A DNA stretch of 64,000 nucleotides from Bacillota bacterium (GTDB lineage Bacteria > Bacillota > Clostridia > Acetivibrionales > DSM-2933): contig JAEYYB010000118.1 in the NCBI GenBank assembly GCA_023430975.1, positions 40,673 to 104,672 of the forward strand, read 5' to 3'. Both the position numbers and the translations under genes were made by a program. The notes beneath the pieces were generated by a model. The model did no database searches. It was given only the letters and a program-made list of their open reading frames with translations, and was not told where the DNA came from. Positions 26,276 to 35,684 of this stretch are shown here, one piece after another. Numbering within the stretch: the first letter of the stretch is position 1; every line of letters begins with the position of its first letter.

Positions 26276-27511
26276 ATGAGAAGAGAACAGTTTGAGTCTT
26301 TTAAGGAACTATTGGAAAGGTTGTCTCAGGATAGTCCTTTCTACAAAAGCAAATTCAGTGCATCAGGAGTAAACATAAGTGACATAAAGTCACCTGAAGA
26401 CATAAGTCAGCTGCCATTTACTACAAAGGAGGAATTGAGGGATGCTTACCCGTTAGGACTTCAAGCTGTTCCTGATGATAAGGTCGTTAGAATCCATTCT
26501 TCCTCGGGCACTACAGGTAAGCCGGTAATAATACCCTACACCAGTAATGATGTTGATGATTGGGCAACTATGATGGCTAGATGCTTCAAACTTGCAGGAG
26601 TCACTCCTTTGGACAGGGTGCAGATCACCCCTGGATACGGGCTTTGGACAGCAGGAATAGGCTTTCAGGCTGGAGTTGAAAAGGTTGGTGCCATGGCTAT
26701 TCCCATGGGACCTGGAAACACCGACAAACAGCTTCAGATGATGATTGATTTGAAATCTACGGTATTTGCTTCAACATCTTCCTATGCATTGGTATTAGCC
26801 GAAGAGGTGGAGAAAAGAGGTATTCGCTCCCAGATTCACTTAAAAAAAGGCATAATCGGCTCTGAACGCTGGGGAGAAAAAATGCGAAACAGAATTAAAA
26901 ATGAGCTTGGCGTAGATATTTATGATATTTACGGTCTGACAGAGATTTATGGTCCTGGTATATCCTTAGATTGTGATTACCATACAGGGCTTCATTATTG
27001 GGATGATTTCCTCTATTTTGAAATAATAGATCCGGTAACATGCCAGCCGCTTCACGAAGGAGAATACGGTGAACTTGTTATTACCACATTGAAAAAAGAA
27101 GGTGCTCCGCTTTTAAGGTACAGAACCCGAGATCTTACCCGCCTTATCCCAGGTAATTGTCCTTGCGGTTCTCCATATCCGAGACATGATGTTATCATTG
27201 GAAGAACAGATGACATGGTAAAGGTGAAAGGTGTAAATATTTATCCCGGCCAGATTGATGAACTCCTTAGAAATATTGAGGGTGCAAGCAGCGAATACCA
27301 AGTTGTGATAAAACACATAAACGGCAAGGATGAAATGACCTTAAGGGTTGAAAAGGAACAAAACTCCGATAACAAGGCCGTTAGAGAGAAAATTGTGGAC
27401 CAATTTAAGAAAAAGGTTGGCATACATATAGAAGCTGAAGTTGTAGATTTAGGTGAATTGCCAAGAAGTGAAAAGAAGAGCAAAAGAATTATAGATTTCA
27501 GATACCAGTAG
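26276..27511 (+). CDS. paaK: Phenylacetate-CoA ligase family protein
   Basis: 411 residues, adenylate-forming enzyme. SSSGTTGKP (phosphate-binding loop), the YGLTEIYGPG motif A5, YRTRDLT, and the C-terminal domain with GRTDDMVKVKGVNIYP are all present. It activates aryl-acetates with ATP and CoA, or, in anaerobes together with IOR, may run towards ATP formation from aryl-acetyl-CoA. Directly downstream of iorAB and separated only by a repeat, it completes a route between aryl-pyruvates and aryl-acetates. CAGGGAG stands 9 bases before the ATG. Slightly shorter than typical PaaK (about 430). Confidence 0.9.
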   Translation: MRREQFESFKELLERLSQDSPFYKSKFSASGVNISDIKSPEDISQLPFTTKEELRDAYPLGLQAVPDDKVVRIHSSSGTTGKPVIIPYTSNDVDDWATMMARCFKLAGVTPLDRVQITPGYGLWTAGIGFQAGVEKVGAMAIPMGPGNTDKQLQMMIDLKSTVFASTSSYALVLAEEVEKRGIRSQIHLKKGIIGSERWGEKMRNRIKNELGVDIYDIYGLTEIYGPGISLDCDYHTGLHYWDDFLYFEIIDPVTCQPLHEGEYGELVITTLKKEGAPLLRYRTRDLTRLIPGNCPCGSPYPRHDVIIGRTDDMVKVKGVNIYPGQIDELLRNIEGASSEYQVVIKHINGKDEMTLRVEKEQNSDNKAVREKIVDQFKKKVGIHIEAEVVDLGELPRSEKKSKRIIDFRYQ

Positions 27512-27584
27512 GTGATGTGATAGTGACCAGATTAGCCATAATAAATGCATGAATGAAAAATGACTAATTCCAAAAAGCACATCA

Positions 27585-27613
27585 TTGACTTTGGGTTATT
27601 TGCATGTTAATAT
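27585..27613 (+). promoter_or_regulatory. Promoter of the ECF transporter operon
   Basis: TTGACT (27585-27590), a 17-base spacer and TAATAT (27608-27613). The start site would fall at about 27620, exactly where the TRAP-type repeats begin. Confidence 0.6.
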
Positions 27614-27619
27614 TAATAA

Positions 27620-27714
27620 TAGATGAGTTGAGAAGAGAATAAATAGACGAGACGAGATGAGATGAGCCTGAAAAGTGTATATTACATAGCCAGGTTAATC
27701 CCTGGCTATTTTTA
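27620..27714 (+). promoter_or_regulatory. TRAP-type attenuator: nine (G/T)AG repeats, antiterminator and terminator
   Basis: Nine triplets TAG or GAG (starts 27620, 27625, 27630, 27635, 27644, 27649, 27654, 27659, 27664) are spaced by two bases, except one 6-base gap. This is the binding-site pattern of the trp RNA-binding attenuation protein. The last two triplets lie at the 5' arm of a 10-bp, one-mismatch stem (27661-27670 with 27691-27700). That stem excludes the following terminator (ATAGCCAGG 27686-27694 with its complement 27701-27709, then Ts). Bound TRAP would block the first stem and allow termination. No T-box consensus is present. TRAP itself (mtrB) is not in the window. Confidence 0.8.
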
Positions 27715-27797
27715 ATTTACAGAAATTATCAAGATTAAGTGTTTTGCGTCGTTCTCTATACTCAACCTTCAATTAAATCTAATGGAGGTTGTTTTTT

Positions 27798-28361
27798 ATG
27801 GAAACTGCTATTAAAAGAGAGGTAGTTAAAAAAGGTTTAAGTGCAACAGATGTAGTTTTAGTCGCTGTATTACTTGCAGCAGGTGCGGTATTAAGGCTTT
27901 TTACACCGCCCATTTTCGGTATAACACCAAACTTTATAATCGGTATGTATTGCATGGCTATATTTCTCATAAGGCCAAAATTTATTGAAGTAGTCTTTAT
28001 CGGTCTTGTTGCTGCTGCCGTATGTCACTTCACTACAAAATCAATGATTCCCTACATTAACTTTATAAGCGAACCTGTTGCAGCATTAGTTGTTTTTGGA
28101 ATGATTAAGCTTCCCTTTAAGGCTATGATCAACAAAATCTCGTTAAAGCCTGCTATAGTTGCCTTATTTGGCACTCTGACCAGCGGTTTGGTTTATGTGG
28201 CAATCTTAAAATTCCTCATACTGTTTGTAGAAACTCCTAAGAATCCCGCCTTTATGATGCTTCTTTCGGTTGTTATCGTAACAGCTGTTGCAAACACAAT
28301 AATTGCACAGCTAATCTATTACCCGGTAAAAATGGCTATAGGAAAGAAGGAACTGGAATGA
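27798..28361 (+). CDS. ECF transporter substrate-binding (S) component, probably for tryptophan or a related aromatic compound
   Basis: 187 residues with about five or six membrane helices and the small size of energy-coupling factor S components. The N-terminal segment (SATDVVLVAVLLAAGAVLR) carries the Ala-rich helix expected to contact the T subunit. GGAGG stands 9 bases before the ATG; a TTG at 27789 is less likely. The three following genes encode both ATPases and the T protein, so this is a complete transporter. Tryptophan as substrate is inferred from the TRAP-type attenuator ahead of the gene and the iorAB-paaK neighbours, not from the protein itself. Confidence 0.8.
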   Translation: METAIKREVVKKGLSATDVVLVAVLLAAGAVLRLFTPPIFGITPNFIIGMYCMAIFLIRPKFIEVVFIGLVAAAVCHFTTKSMIPYINFISEPVAALVVFGMIKLPFKAMINKISLKPAIVALFGTLTSGLVYVAILKFLILFVETPKNPAFMMLLSVVIVTAVANTIIAQLIYYPVKMAIGKKELE

Positions 28362-29209
28362 TCAATATAAAAGGGTTGTCATTCATATACAACGACACAA
28401 AGGAACCAGCTCTAAACAATATAAACATTCAAATAAATGAAGGCGAGTTTGTTGGTATTGCCGGCCCTACAGGAGCGGGCAAGTCCACCCTTACCTTATG
28501 CCTTAACGGTGTTATCCCCCACTTTTTACATGGAGACTTTTATGGTGAGGTTATGGTGGATGGTAAAGATACTATTGATAACGGTTGTGCCAAGATTGCC
28601 TATTCAGTAGGAAGCGTTTTTCAGGACCCTGAAGCACAGATAGTTTCAACCGGTGTAGAAGATGAAATCGCATTTGGTCTTGAGAATTTAAATATACCGA
28701 GAATAGAAATTGGCGAAAGGATAAAAGAAAGCCTGGAAATGACCGGGATTTCCGAACTAAGGCACTACTCTACATCGCAGCTTTCCGGGGGTCAGAAACA
28801 AAGAGTTGCTATTGCATCCGCCATTGCACTTCGCCCCAAAATACTTGTTCTGGACGAACCGACTTCAGAATTGGACCCAAAGGGCAGCCTGGATATATTT
28901 AATACCTTAAGAAGGCTTAATCAGGAATACAATATCACTGTAGTAGTTGTTGAGCAAAAAATTCAGCTGTTATCCGAATATTGTTCGAGGCTTGTTATTA
29001 TGGAAAAAGGCAATATACTCCTGGACGGTTCTACAAGATCTGTGCTAGCCGATCAGGAAACCTTGCAGAAAATTGGAGTTAGTGCACCACCTGTAACGAG
29101 GCTTGCGTATATGTTGAAAAAGCAGGGATTATATCAGGGTGAATTCCCCATAAATGTTGAGGAAGCACATTTGATAGTAAGTAAAGTATTACATGAAAAG
29201 TGTAAATAA
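28358..29209 (+). CDS. ecfA1: ECF transporter ATPase 1
   Basis: 283 residues, ABC ATPase of the EcfA/CbiO family. Walker A GPTGAGKST, Q-loop VFQDPEAQI, signature LSGGQKQRVAIA, Walker B ILVLDEPTSELDP, and a C-terminal extension typical of EcfA. Its ATG overlaps the stop of the S-component gene by 4 bases. It forms a heterodimer with the next ATPase and drives substrate uptake. Confidence 0.93.
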   Translation: MINIKGLSFIYNDTKEPALNNINIQINEGEFVGIAGPTGAGKSTLTLCLNGVIPHFLHGDFYGEVMVDGKDTIDNGCAKIAYSVGSVFQDPEAQIVSTGVEDEIAFGLENLNIPRIEIGERIKESLEMTGISELRHYSTSQLSGGQKQRVAIASAIALRPKILVLDEPTSELDPKGSLDIFNTLRRLNQEYNITVVVVEQKIQLLSEYCSRLVIMEKGNILLDGSTRSVLADQETLQKIGVSAPPVTRLAYMLKKQGLYQGEFPINVEEAHLIVSKVLHEKCK

Positions 29210-29224
29210 AAAGGCGGGAAACAT

Positions 29225-30061
29225 ATGATCAGGATTAATAATTTAATTTATCGGTACAAAAACGGTAATGAAGTGTTAAAAAACCTTAATATTAATATAA
29301 AGAGCGGTGAATTTACAGCAATAATCGGTCAAAACGGTGCTGGAAAAACTACTCTATTGAAAAACCTGAACGGACTTCTTAAGCCTACTGATGGTAATAT
29401 CACAATATGCGGACTTAATACCGCAAAAACAAAAACCAGTGTTCTGGCTAAGAAAATCGGATTTTTATTTCAGAATCCAGATCATCAGATTTTTTGTTCT
29501 ACAGTTTTCGATGAAATTGCTTTTGGTTTAAAAAACATAGGTATACCCTCTAATGAAATAGACAATTTGGTTTACAATGCAGCAATGAAGGTGGGTTTGG
29601 AAGAGTACTTAAAGCATGATCCCTTTTCCTTGAGCAAGGGTCAGCGTCAAAGGGTTGCACTCGCCTCTGTTCTGGCTATGGAAACAGATATACTTGTTCT
29701 GGATGAACCCACTACAGGACAGGATTACAGTGAGGGTCTGGAAATTATGGATATAGTTAAGGAACTCAATAAAAAGGGCAAAACTATTGTCATGGTTACC
29801 CACGATATGGAGTTGGTTGCCCAATATGCAAACAGAGTTATTGTTTTAATGAAGGGAACGGTTCTTGAGGACGGTTCCACAGAAGATGTTCTAAGCAAGG
29901 AAGAAAGCCTGGCACTTTCAAACCTTAAGCCGCCTCAAGCATATCTATTAGCAAGGAAGTTCCACAAGCAGGGCTTCTTTAAGGCTACCTATACTGTAGA
30001 GGATATGTTTGACGAAATTATTTCTTATTTAAGGGGTGAACAAAATGCCTGCAATGATTGA
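29225..30061 (+). CDS. ecfA2: ECF transporter ATPase 2
   Basis: 278 residues, second EcfA-type ATPase. Walker A GQNGAGKTT, Q-loop LFQNPDHQIF, signature LSKGQRQRVALAS, Walker B ILVLDEPTTGQD, switch His in VTHDME. AAAGGCGGG precedes the ATG. It overlaps the EcfT gene by 17 bases. Confidence 0.93.
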   Translation: MIRINNLIYRYKNGNEVLKNLNINIKSGEFTAIIGQNGAGKTTLLKNLNGLLKPTDGNITICGLNTAKTKTSVLAKKIGFLFQNPDHQIFCSTVFDEIAFGLKNIGIPSNEIDNLVYNAAMKVGLEEYLKHDPFSLSKGQRQRVALASVLAMETDILVLDEPTTGQDYSEGLEIMDIVKELNKKGKTIVMVTHDMELVAQYANRVIVLMKGTVLEDGSTEDVLSKEESLALSNLKPPQAYLLARKFHKQGFFKATYTVEDMFDEIISYLRGEQNACND

Positions 30062-30812
30062 ATATATAAAAAAAGACTCCTTTTTTCACAAACTCCATCC
30101 AATTACTAAAATAATGTGGACTTTTGGTGTACTCATCATAAGCTTCCTTTTTACAAGTCCCCTACCCATTTTTATTATTTTGCTGTCAAATATACTTATA
30201 GCTGCCGCCAGCAGAATTATTAAAGAGGTATTCCCTGCTATCAGGGCATTATTCTTATTTTCCCTGCTTTTAATAGCCTTCCAGATATTCTTTGTATCTG
30301 AAGGTAATACTTTATTTTATATAATACCTTTTACCAACATTGGAAGGGTTACAGATATCGGTCTTAACCTTAGCCTGGTAATGTCCTTCAGGATGGTGGC
30401 TACAGTGTCGACAATCCCAATACTTATGATGACAACTCCCATGACAGACCTGGTTGTAGTACTTGTTGAAAAGCTTAAGATACCATTTAAGTATGCTTTC
30501 ATGTTTATTACTGCCCTAAGGTTTATACCGACTCTTTTGAGTGAAATCGAGCAAATTATGCAGGCACAGATGTCCAGAGGTTATCATTCAGACACTAAAA
30601 ACCCATTCAAAAAAATAATTATAGTTATCCCACTTGCCATACCACTTCTGGTTTCATCTATAAAAAAGACTGAAAAGATGGCAATTTCGATGGAAGCAAG
30701 AGGATTTGCTTCAGGGCCCAGGTCATATTATAGGAAGATAGTTATGAGGAAGGCAGACTATGCAGCACTGTTTACCCTTACAGCTGCAATATTTATGACT
30801 ATTCTGCTGTAA
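30045..30812 (+). CDS. ecfT: ECF transporter transmembrane (T) component
   Basis: 255 residues, with about five membrane helices and the two cytoplasmic coupling motifs of EcfT, here AQMSRGYHSD and SMEARGFASG (the Ala/Ser-Arg-Gly motifs that contact the ATPases). The start is at ATG 30045, which has AGGGGTGA 6 bases upstream; the longer frame from GTG 30036 is less likely. Last gene of the operon. Confidence 0.92.
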   Translation: MPAMIEYIKKDSFFHKLHPITKIMWTFGVLIISFLFTSPLPIFIILLSNILIAAASRIIKEVFPAIRALFLFSLLLIAFQIFFVSEGNTLFYIIPFTNIGRVTDIGLNLSLVMSFRMVATVSTIPILMMTTPMTDLVVVLVEKLKIPFKYAFMFITALRFIPTLLSEIEQIMQAQMSRGYHSDTKNPFKKIIIVIPLAIPLLVSSIKKTEKMAISMEARGFASGPRSYYRKIVMRKADYAALFTLTAAIFMTILL

Positions 30813-30922
30813 ATTATTAAATTCTTTCCTCTTCCACCTTATGAAAAAAATTATTGTGTCGAATAATTTATATAAAATATTCTATTATTTTTGTCATTTC
30901 TTATCATGAGGAGGAAAAAATT

Positions 30923-32253
30923 ATGAAGGTAACAAAAAAGGCCATAGTATTTTTAATGTTGCTGATGCTGATAATCCAAGTGCCATTTAATGCACTATCA
31001 GAAGAAAGCACAACTGAAACCAAAGTAACACAGGCGTTTTCAGATGTGGACAGTGATAATTGGGCTTATGAAGCTATTTCATGGATGGTTGATAAAAAAA
31101 TACTGCAGGCTATAATGATGGGCCGTTTAAGCCGTCTAAGACTATTACCAGAGCTGAATTTGCGAAAATTATGGTTCTAACCCTTGAGCTTCCGCTAAAA
31201 GACACCGATGAACCTACTTTTGTAGACATATCAAAGGACAGCTGGGAATTTGATTATGTTGAGACAGCAAAATATTATCTTACAGGCTCCAGAACATCAA
31301 AAGGAGATTATTTTAAATCAGGTAATGAAGCAGTAAGGGAAGACATGGCGGTTGCACTGGTAAAAGCATTAAAACTTTCAAGTGATAATGTTGATGAAAA
31401 CGTATTGAATACTTTCAATGACAGCGACAGCATCTCCCCCGCACTCAAGAAATATGTTGCCATAGCAGTTAAAAACGGAATTATGAAGGGTAATCCTGTA
31501 TCAAACAGTGATAAAAAAGCATTCAGACCTCAAAATCCTCTTACAAGGGCTGAAGCTGCAGTGCTTTTATATAACATTGTAAAAGAAAAGAAAATTACAT
31601 ACGATGACTCAAGTTCTGAAGATAAAGCAAGTATTGAACCGGAAAAACCTGAGATGAATGAGACTGAAACTGTAACAGCACATAAAAAGCCGGTAGTAAC
31701 AGGTAAGGTTGATGGGAACAGAATAGTTTTAAACTGGACTCCGGCAGACAGCAATGGATTTACATATTATAAAGTTGTTGTTTCAAAAAGCAATCCCTAT
31801 CCAAGATACCCTCAGGATGGATACATGTTTGTCATATCTGACAGGAACCAAACTTCGCAAACCATTGATGTTTCAAACGGATACAATGGCGGGGATTTCG
31901 GAGGAAAACTTACGGCAGGACAAAAATATTACTTTAGCATAACAAGTGTTTATTCCGATGAAAAAGTAGCCGGTAATGCGGTACTGCTTACAGTGCCGAA
32001 AAAGGAAACTGAAACCTACAGTGGTTCTAATCATGTTAAACCTAAAGTGACAGCAAGCGTGGCAAATGGTAAAATCACTTTGAAGTGGCAGGCTACCAAC
32101 TCTTCAGACTTTAACTATTATAAGGTTGTAATGGTGGAGATATTGGCGGTTATCTGGTACCCGGTAAAAAGTATTATTTTAGTGTTACCAATGTGTATGG
32201 AAATGAGAAAATACCAGGAAATGCTATATATTTGGAAGTACCACGATAAATAA
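30923..32253 (+). pseudogene. S-layer-homology protein with repeated fibronectin-like domain, broken twice
   Basis: A good ribosome site (GAGGAGG) and signal peptide lead into an SLH domain (FSDVDSDNWAYEAISWM). The frame is lost near 31110: one missing base turns the expected YNDGPFKPSKTITRAEF into another frame. Adding one base restores the next 360 codons, which hold more SLH repeats and two copies of an about 100-residue domain (NGFTYYKVVVSKSNPYP... and SSDFNYYKVV...). In the second copy about 35 codons are missing relative to the first, with a second frameshift. The restored frame (GGDIGGYLVPGKKYYF...NEKIPGNA) ends at 32249. So this was a cell-surface protein and is now inactive. Confidence 0.8.
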
Positions 32254-32279
32254 ACTCATTTCCTTAATTTCCAAGACAT

Positions 32280-32332
32280 ATATAAAAATAAAGGAAAGTT
32301 GGCATATGGCTTACTTTCCTTTATTTTTATAT
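32280..32332 (+). terminator. Terminator after the broken SLH gene
   Basis: A perfect 20-bp stem (ATATAAAAATAAAGGAAAGT at 32280-32299 and its complement at 32313-32332) with a T-rich right side. Confidence 0.85.
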
Positions 32333-32412
32333 ATGGAATTTTTATATATGGAACTTATATTTAAGAGGCACGTCTAAACAATAAACATACAAAAAACAGG
32401 AAGGTGAATAAA

Positions 32413-33099
32413 ATGAATATAAAATCAAAATTGATTTGTATTTCTACAACTGCCATACTTACATTTACATTAACAGGATATAGTTTTGCAGCAAGTCCAT
32501 TTACAGACATTTCTAACGTCGCCCAAAAAGAAAAAATAGTAACACTTCATGAGAAAGGCTACATTAGCGGTATGGGTAAAGGACTATTTTCTCCAAAGGG
32601 CATAATTACAGCAGCAGAAGGCATACAGATGATTGTTAATGTACTGGGCCTTAATATTGATAATGTAAGATTTATCAAGGAACCAAAAGCCACAGACTAT
32701 TTTCCAAAAGCGAAAAATGATGCCTGGTATTCCAATGCCCTTATCATAGCTTCTGTAAAAGGACTTAACATCCCTGCCGATACCGATCCTAAAAAGACAT
32801 GGTCAAGAGAAGAATTTACATATTATCTGATTACAGCAATGGAAGCAAATAGAAATATGCCAATGATCAAAATTATTCCTGCTAATATTACTGACGGCGA
32901 TAAAATTACACCGGAATATGAAGGAGCAATTCAAAGGGCAATTGTATACGGTATTGAAAAGCTTGACGAAAAAGAAAAATTCAATCCAAAAGTTAAAATG
33001 ACCCGTGCAGAAGCCGCATCACAAATCTACAATGTGCTTGAGTATTTTAAGGCACATCCGATGCAGGTTGCAGACGAATCTATAGAGATGGATCAATAA
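32413..33099 (+). CDS. SLH-domain secreted protein
   Basis: 228 residues. Signal peptide cleaved about at SFA-ASPF, then three S-layer-homology-like repeats (SPFTDISNV, GLFSPKGIITAAEGIQMI, YFPKAKNDAWYSNALI, TRAEAASQIYNVL). No other domain, so it is probably a small wall-bound surface protein. GGAAGGTG lies 6-7 bases before the ATG at 32413; a GTG at 32404 overlaps that site and is less likely. It may be a paralogue of the broken SLH gene just upstream. Confidence 0.83.
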   Translation: MNIKSKLICISTTAILTFTLTGYSFAASPFTDISNVAQKEKIVTLHEKGYISGMGKGLFSPKGIITAAEGIQMIVNVLGLNIDNVRFIKEPKATDYFPKAKNDAWYSNALIIASVKGLNIPADTDPKKTWSREEFTYYLITAMEANRNMPMIKIIPANITDGDKITPEYEGAIQRAIVYGIEKLDEKEKFNPKVKMTRAEAASQIYNVLEYFKAHPMQVADESIEMDQ

Positions 33100-33164
33100 T
33101 CAAATACTATAAAAACAATAAATACTATAAATTCTATAAATACTATTAAGCTTTAAATCCATAA

Positions 33165-33206
33165 AAGAACCGGTACAAATTGCAACTCAAGTCTGTACCG
33201 GTTCTT
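33165..33206. terminator. Bidirectional terminator between converging genes
   Basis: AAGAACCGGTAC (33165-33176) pairs perfectly with GTACCGGTTCTT (33195-33206), with A and T runs outside, between the SLH gene (+) and the SPFH gene (-). Confidence 0.82.
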
Positions 33207-33234
33207 AAAACCTGCCAAATATCACTAATTATTT

Positions 33235-34173
33235 TTACTGGGCATCGCTAATATCCTTTTTGCTTAATAATTCAGTTAAGGAAGCAGCCAACCCGGCCAA
33301 GCCCTGTATTTCTGAAGGGATAATAATCTTGGTAGCTTTGCCATCTGCGGCTTTTGCAAAAGCTTCAAGGCTTTTTAATGCTATAACTGTTTGAATCGGG
33401 TTTGCTTCGTTTAACATTTTCAAGCCTTCTGCTGTCGCCTTTTGGACTTTTAATATTGCTTCAGCTTCACCTTCCGCTTCTCTGATTTGTGCTTCCCTCT
33501 GGGCTTCAGCTTTTAGGATCGCAGATTGCTTAGCAGCTTCAGCATTTAAAATTGTAGATTCCTTTTGCCCTTCAGCAACAAGTACTGCAGACCTTTTTTC
33601 ACCCTCTGCACGAAGTATTGCTTCTCTTCTTTCTCTTTCAGCCTTCATCTGCTTTTCCATTGCATCCTGTATTTCTCTTGGAGGAATAATATTTTTTAAT
33701 TCAACACGATTGATTTTTATACCCCAAGGGTCAGTGGCTTCATCGAGAATAGCTCTCATCTTAGTGTTGATTGTATCACGTGATGTCAATGTCTGGTCAA
33801 GTTCAAGATCACCGATAATATTTCTTAATGAAGTAGCAGTAAGGTTTTCTATTGCTGACATCGGATTGTTTACACCATAAGCATACATTTTAGGGTCTGT
33901 AATCTGAAAATATACTACAGTATCAATTTGCATAGTTACATTATCCTTTGTAATTACAGGTTGTGGTGCAAAGTCAACAACATTTTCCTTTAAAGAAACT
34001 GCTTTTGCAACTTTGTCTATTAAAGGAATTTTTACATGTAGACCAACCTGCCAGGTAGTCATATATGCTCCTAATCTTTCTATAACATAAGCATTAGCTT
34101 GAGGTACAATTCTAACATTTGAAACCACAAGTATCAATAAAATAATGGCAAAAGCAATAATTACCCATTCCAT
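33235..34173 (-). CDS. SPFH/Band 7 membrane protein (QmcA/paraslipin type)
   Basis: 312 residues: one N-terminal membrane helix (about 3-20), the Band 7 domain (RIVPQANAYVIERLGAY, VPLIDKV-like IPLIDKV, DNVTMQIDTVVYFQI), and a long charged coiled coil rich in AEGEKRSA and AEAQREAQ repeats. Such proteins scaffold membrane microdomains. The gene follows nfeD by about 60 bases in the same direction; NfeD-SPFH pairs are common and the two proteins are thought to interact. Confidence 0.9.
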   Translation of the reverse strand: MEWVIIAFAIILLILVVSNVRIVPQANAYVIERLGAYMTTWQVGLHVKIPLIDKVAKAVSLKENVVDFAPQPVITKDNVTMQIDTVVYFQITDPKMYAYGVNNPMSAIENLTATSLRNIIGDLELDQTLTSRDTINTKMRAILDEATDPWGIKINRVELKNIIPPREIQDAMEKQMKAERERREAILRAEGEKRSAVLVAEGQKESTILNAEAAKQSAILKAEAQREAQIREAEGEAEAILKVQKATAEGLKMLNEANPIQTVIALKSLEAFAKAADGKATKIIIPSEIQGLAGLAASLTELLSKKDISDAQ

Positions 34174-34234
34174 TTTAAAATCCCCCTCGTATTTTTTAGA
34201 TAACTAACTTAATAATATTATTAGTAATTCCATT

Positions 34235-34672
34235 TTATGACTTTTTTACAAATACTTTAACACCTAATATTTCTTGTACTTCAACTAATTCATTCAACTC
34301 TATTGTTTCATCGTTTGTTGAACGTGCAGTCCAGATCTGGCCTCCAATCTTTACCTGACCGGTGCCGTTTACAGGATCAATTTTCTCCACAACAATACCC
34401 TTTTCTCCGATTATCCTATCTGCATTCGTTTTTTCTTTTTTTATATAAAGAAACTTTTTAATTAAGGGTTTTGTAAAATATAATAATAGAGCCGATATCA
34501 AGATAAATATTACAACCTGATATATAAAAGGAATACCAAAAAATGAAGAAATCATTGCAGCTACCGCACCTATTGAAAACCATAATGTTATAAGATTAAA
34601 GGATGCTGCTTCAATAATACCAAGTACTACAGCAAGTATCAACCACCAAACAGCTATTGGAATGTTACCCAT
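34235..34672 (-). CDS. NfeD-family membrane protein
   Basis: 145 residues: three or four membrane helices (about 5-70) and a C-terminal OB-fold domain (GEKGIVVEKIDP, GQVKIGGQIWTARS), the short NfeD form. It pairs with the adjacent SPFH gene. GGGGGAG precedes the ATG. Confidence 0.88.
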   Translation of the reverse strand: MGNIPIAVWWLILAVVLGIIEAASFNLITLWFSIGAVAAMISSFFGIPFIYQVVIFILISALLLYFTKPLIKKFLYIKKEKTNADRIIGEKGIVVEKIDPVNGTGQVKIGGQIWTARSTNDETIELNELVEVQEILGVKVFVKKS

Positions 34673-34937
34673 ATTACTCCCCCTTTCCAGTTTGATTGTA
34701 ACACAAATTGTCTTGATGTTGTCGTGAGAAATTGTGGTGAATCATACACCATAATTTGCTAGACATCAATGAAAGCAATGTTTAAACTAAAAATCTTAAA
34801 ATTATATCCCAGTAAATTTTGAAAGGAAATTAACAAACAAAATAATAAAAATATAATGAAAAGCTGATATTCCTATGAACATTCTATCAAAAAATACTGA
34901 AAATGAAAAGAAGTTATTTTCTTGTTAATTGCTTTCT

Positions 34938-35585
34938 TTAAGCGATGTCGTTTTTAATTGCATAGACCGCCAATTGTGTACGGTCTTTGAGGTTAAGCTT
35001 ACTTAAGATTGTATGAACCATATTTCTGACTGTTCCCTCAACAAGATAAAGGTTTTTAGCAATTTCCTTATTGTCTTTGCCATCTACTATTAATTTGATA
35101 ATTTCCTTTTCTCTCATTGTAAGGTTCCCTGTGTATGGGCAGCCTATTGAGCTTGACTCTTTGAATTTTGTTAAATTTTTAACAATGAAATTATGAAATA
35201 TCTTTTCAGGAACTGTACTAAATCCATTTACAGCATTTTTTATTGTCCTTATAAGGTCCTCATCGCTGATATCCTTTAAAACATATCCATCAGCACCGTT
35301 TTTAAAAGCATCATTAACATATGAATCATCGTCAAAGGTAGTAACTATTATAACCTTTACAGAGGAATACTTATCTTTTATAAGTTTAGTTCCCTCAACA
35401 CCATCACATTCCGGCATTTTTATATCCATAAGAATGAGATCGGGTTTACTTTTTTCACATAGCTCCAAAGCCTCGTTACCGTTTGATGCAAGTCCAATAA
35501 CCTCTATATCATTATCTTGTTCAATAATATCCTTTAATCCGCTTCTTACAATCACGCTGTCATCTGCTATAATAACTTTAATCAT
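34938..35585 (-). CDS. Two-component response regulator, NarL/LuxR type
   Basis: 215 residues. Receiver domain with acidic pocket DD (8-9), phosphorylation site D54 in LILMDIKMP, T/S and K motifs (VTTF, VLKD), then a LuxR helix-turn-helix (TMREKEIIKLIVDGKDNKEIAKNLYLVEGTVRNMV). It is transcribed 100 bases after the histidine kinase gene and is surely its partner. No regulon is evident. Confidence 0.93.
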   Translation of the reverse strand: MIKVIIADDSVIVRSGLKDIIEQDNDIEVIGLASNGNEALELCEKSKPDLILMDIKMPECDGVEGTKLIKDKYSSVKVIIVTTFDDDSYVNDAFKNGADGYVLKDISDEDLIRTIKNAVNGFSTVPEKIFHNFIVKNLTKFKESSSIGCPYTGNLTMREKEIIKLIVDGKDNKEIAKNLYLVEGTVRNMVHTILSKLNLKDRTQLAVYAIKNDIA

Positions 35586-35684
35586 TTTAAAACCTCCTTA
35601 CTTAGCATGTTCTAAAGACTTCCTTGATCAATTTTTATGATGGATAGCAGTAAAACAATTATTTTGTAATCTTTTATCGACTGG

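Noticed and set aside
27512..27788. T-box riboswitch before the ECF operon
   Set aside because: No T-box consensus (TGGTACCGCG-like) is present; the triplet array with antiterminator and terminator fits TRAP far better.
34712..34772. Hairpin TTGATGT...ACATCAA as a riboswitch before nfeD
   Set aside because: It has two paired parts but no known aptamer motif and no T-run; could be a weak terminator of the response-regulator gene.
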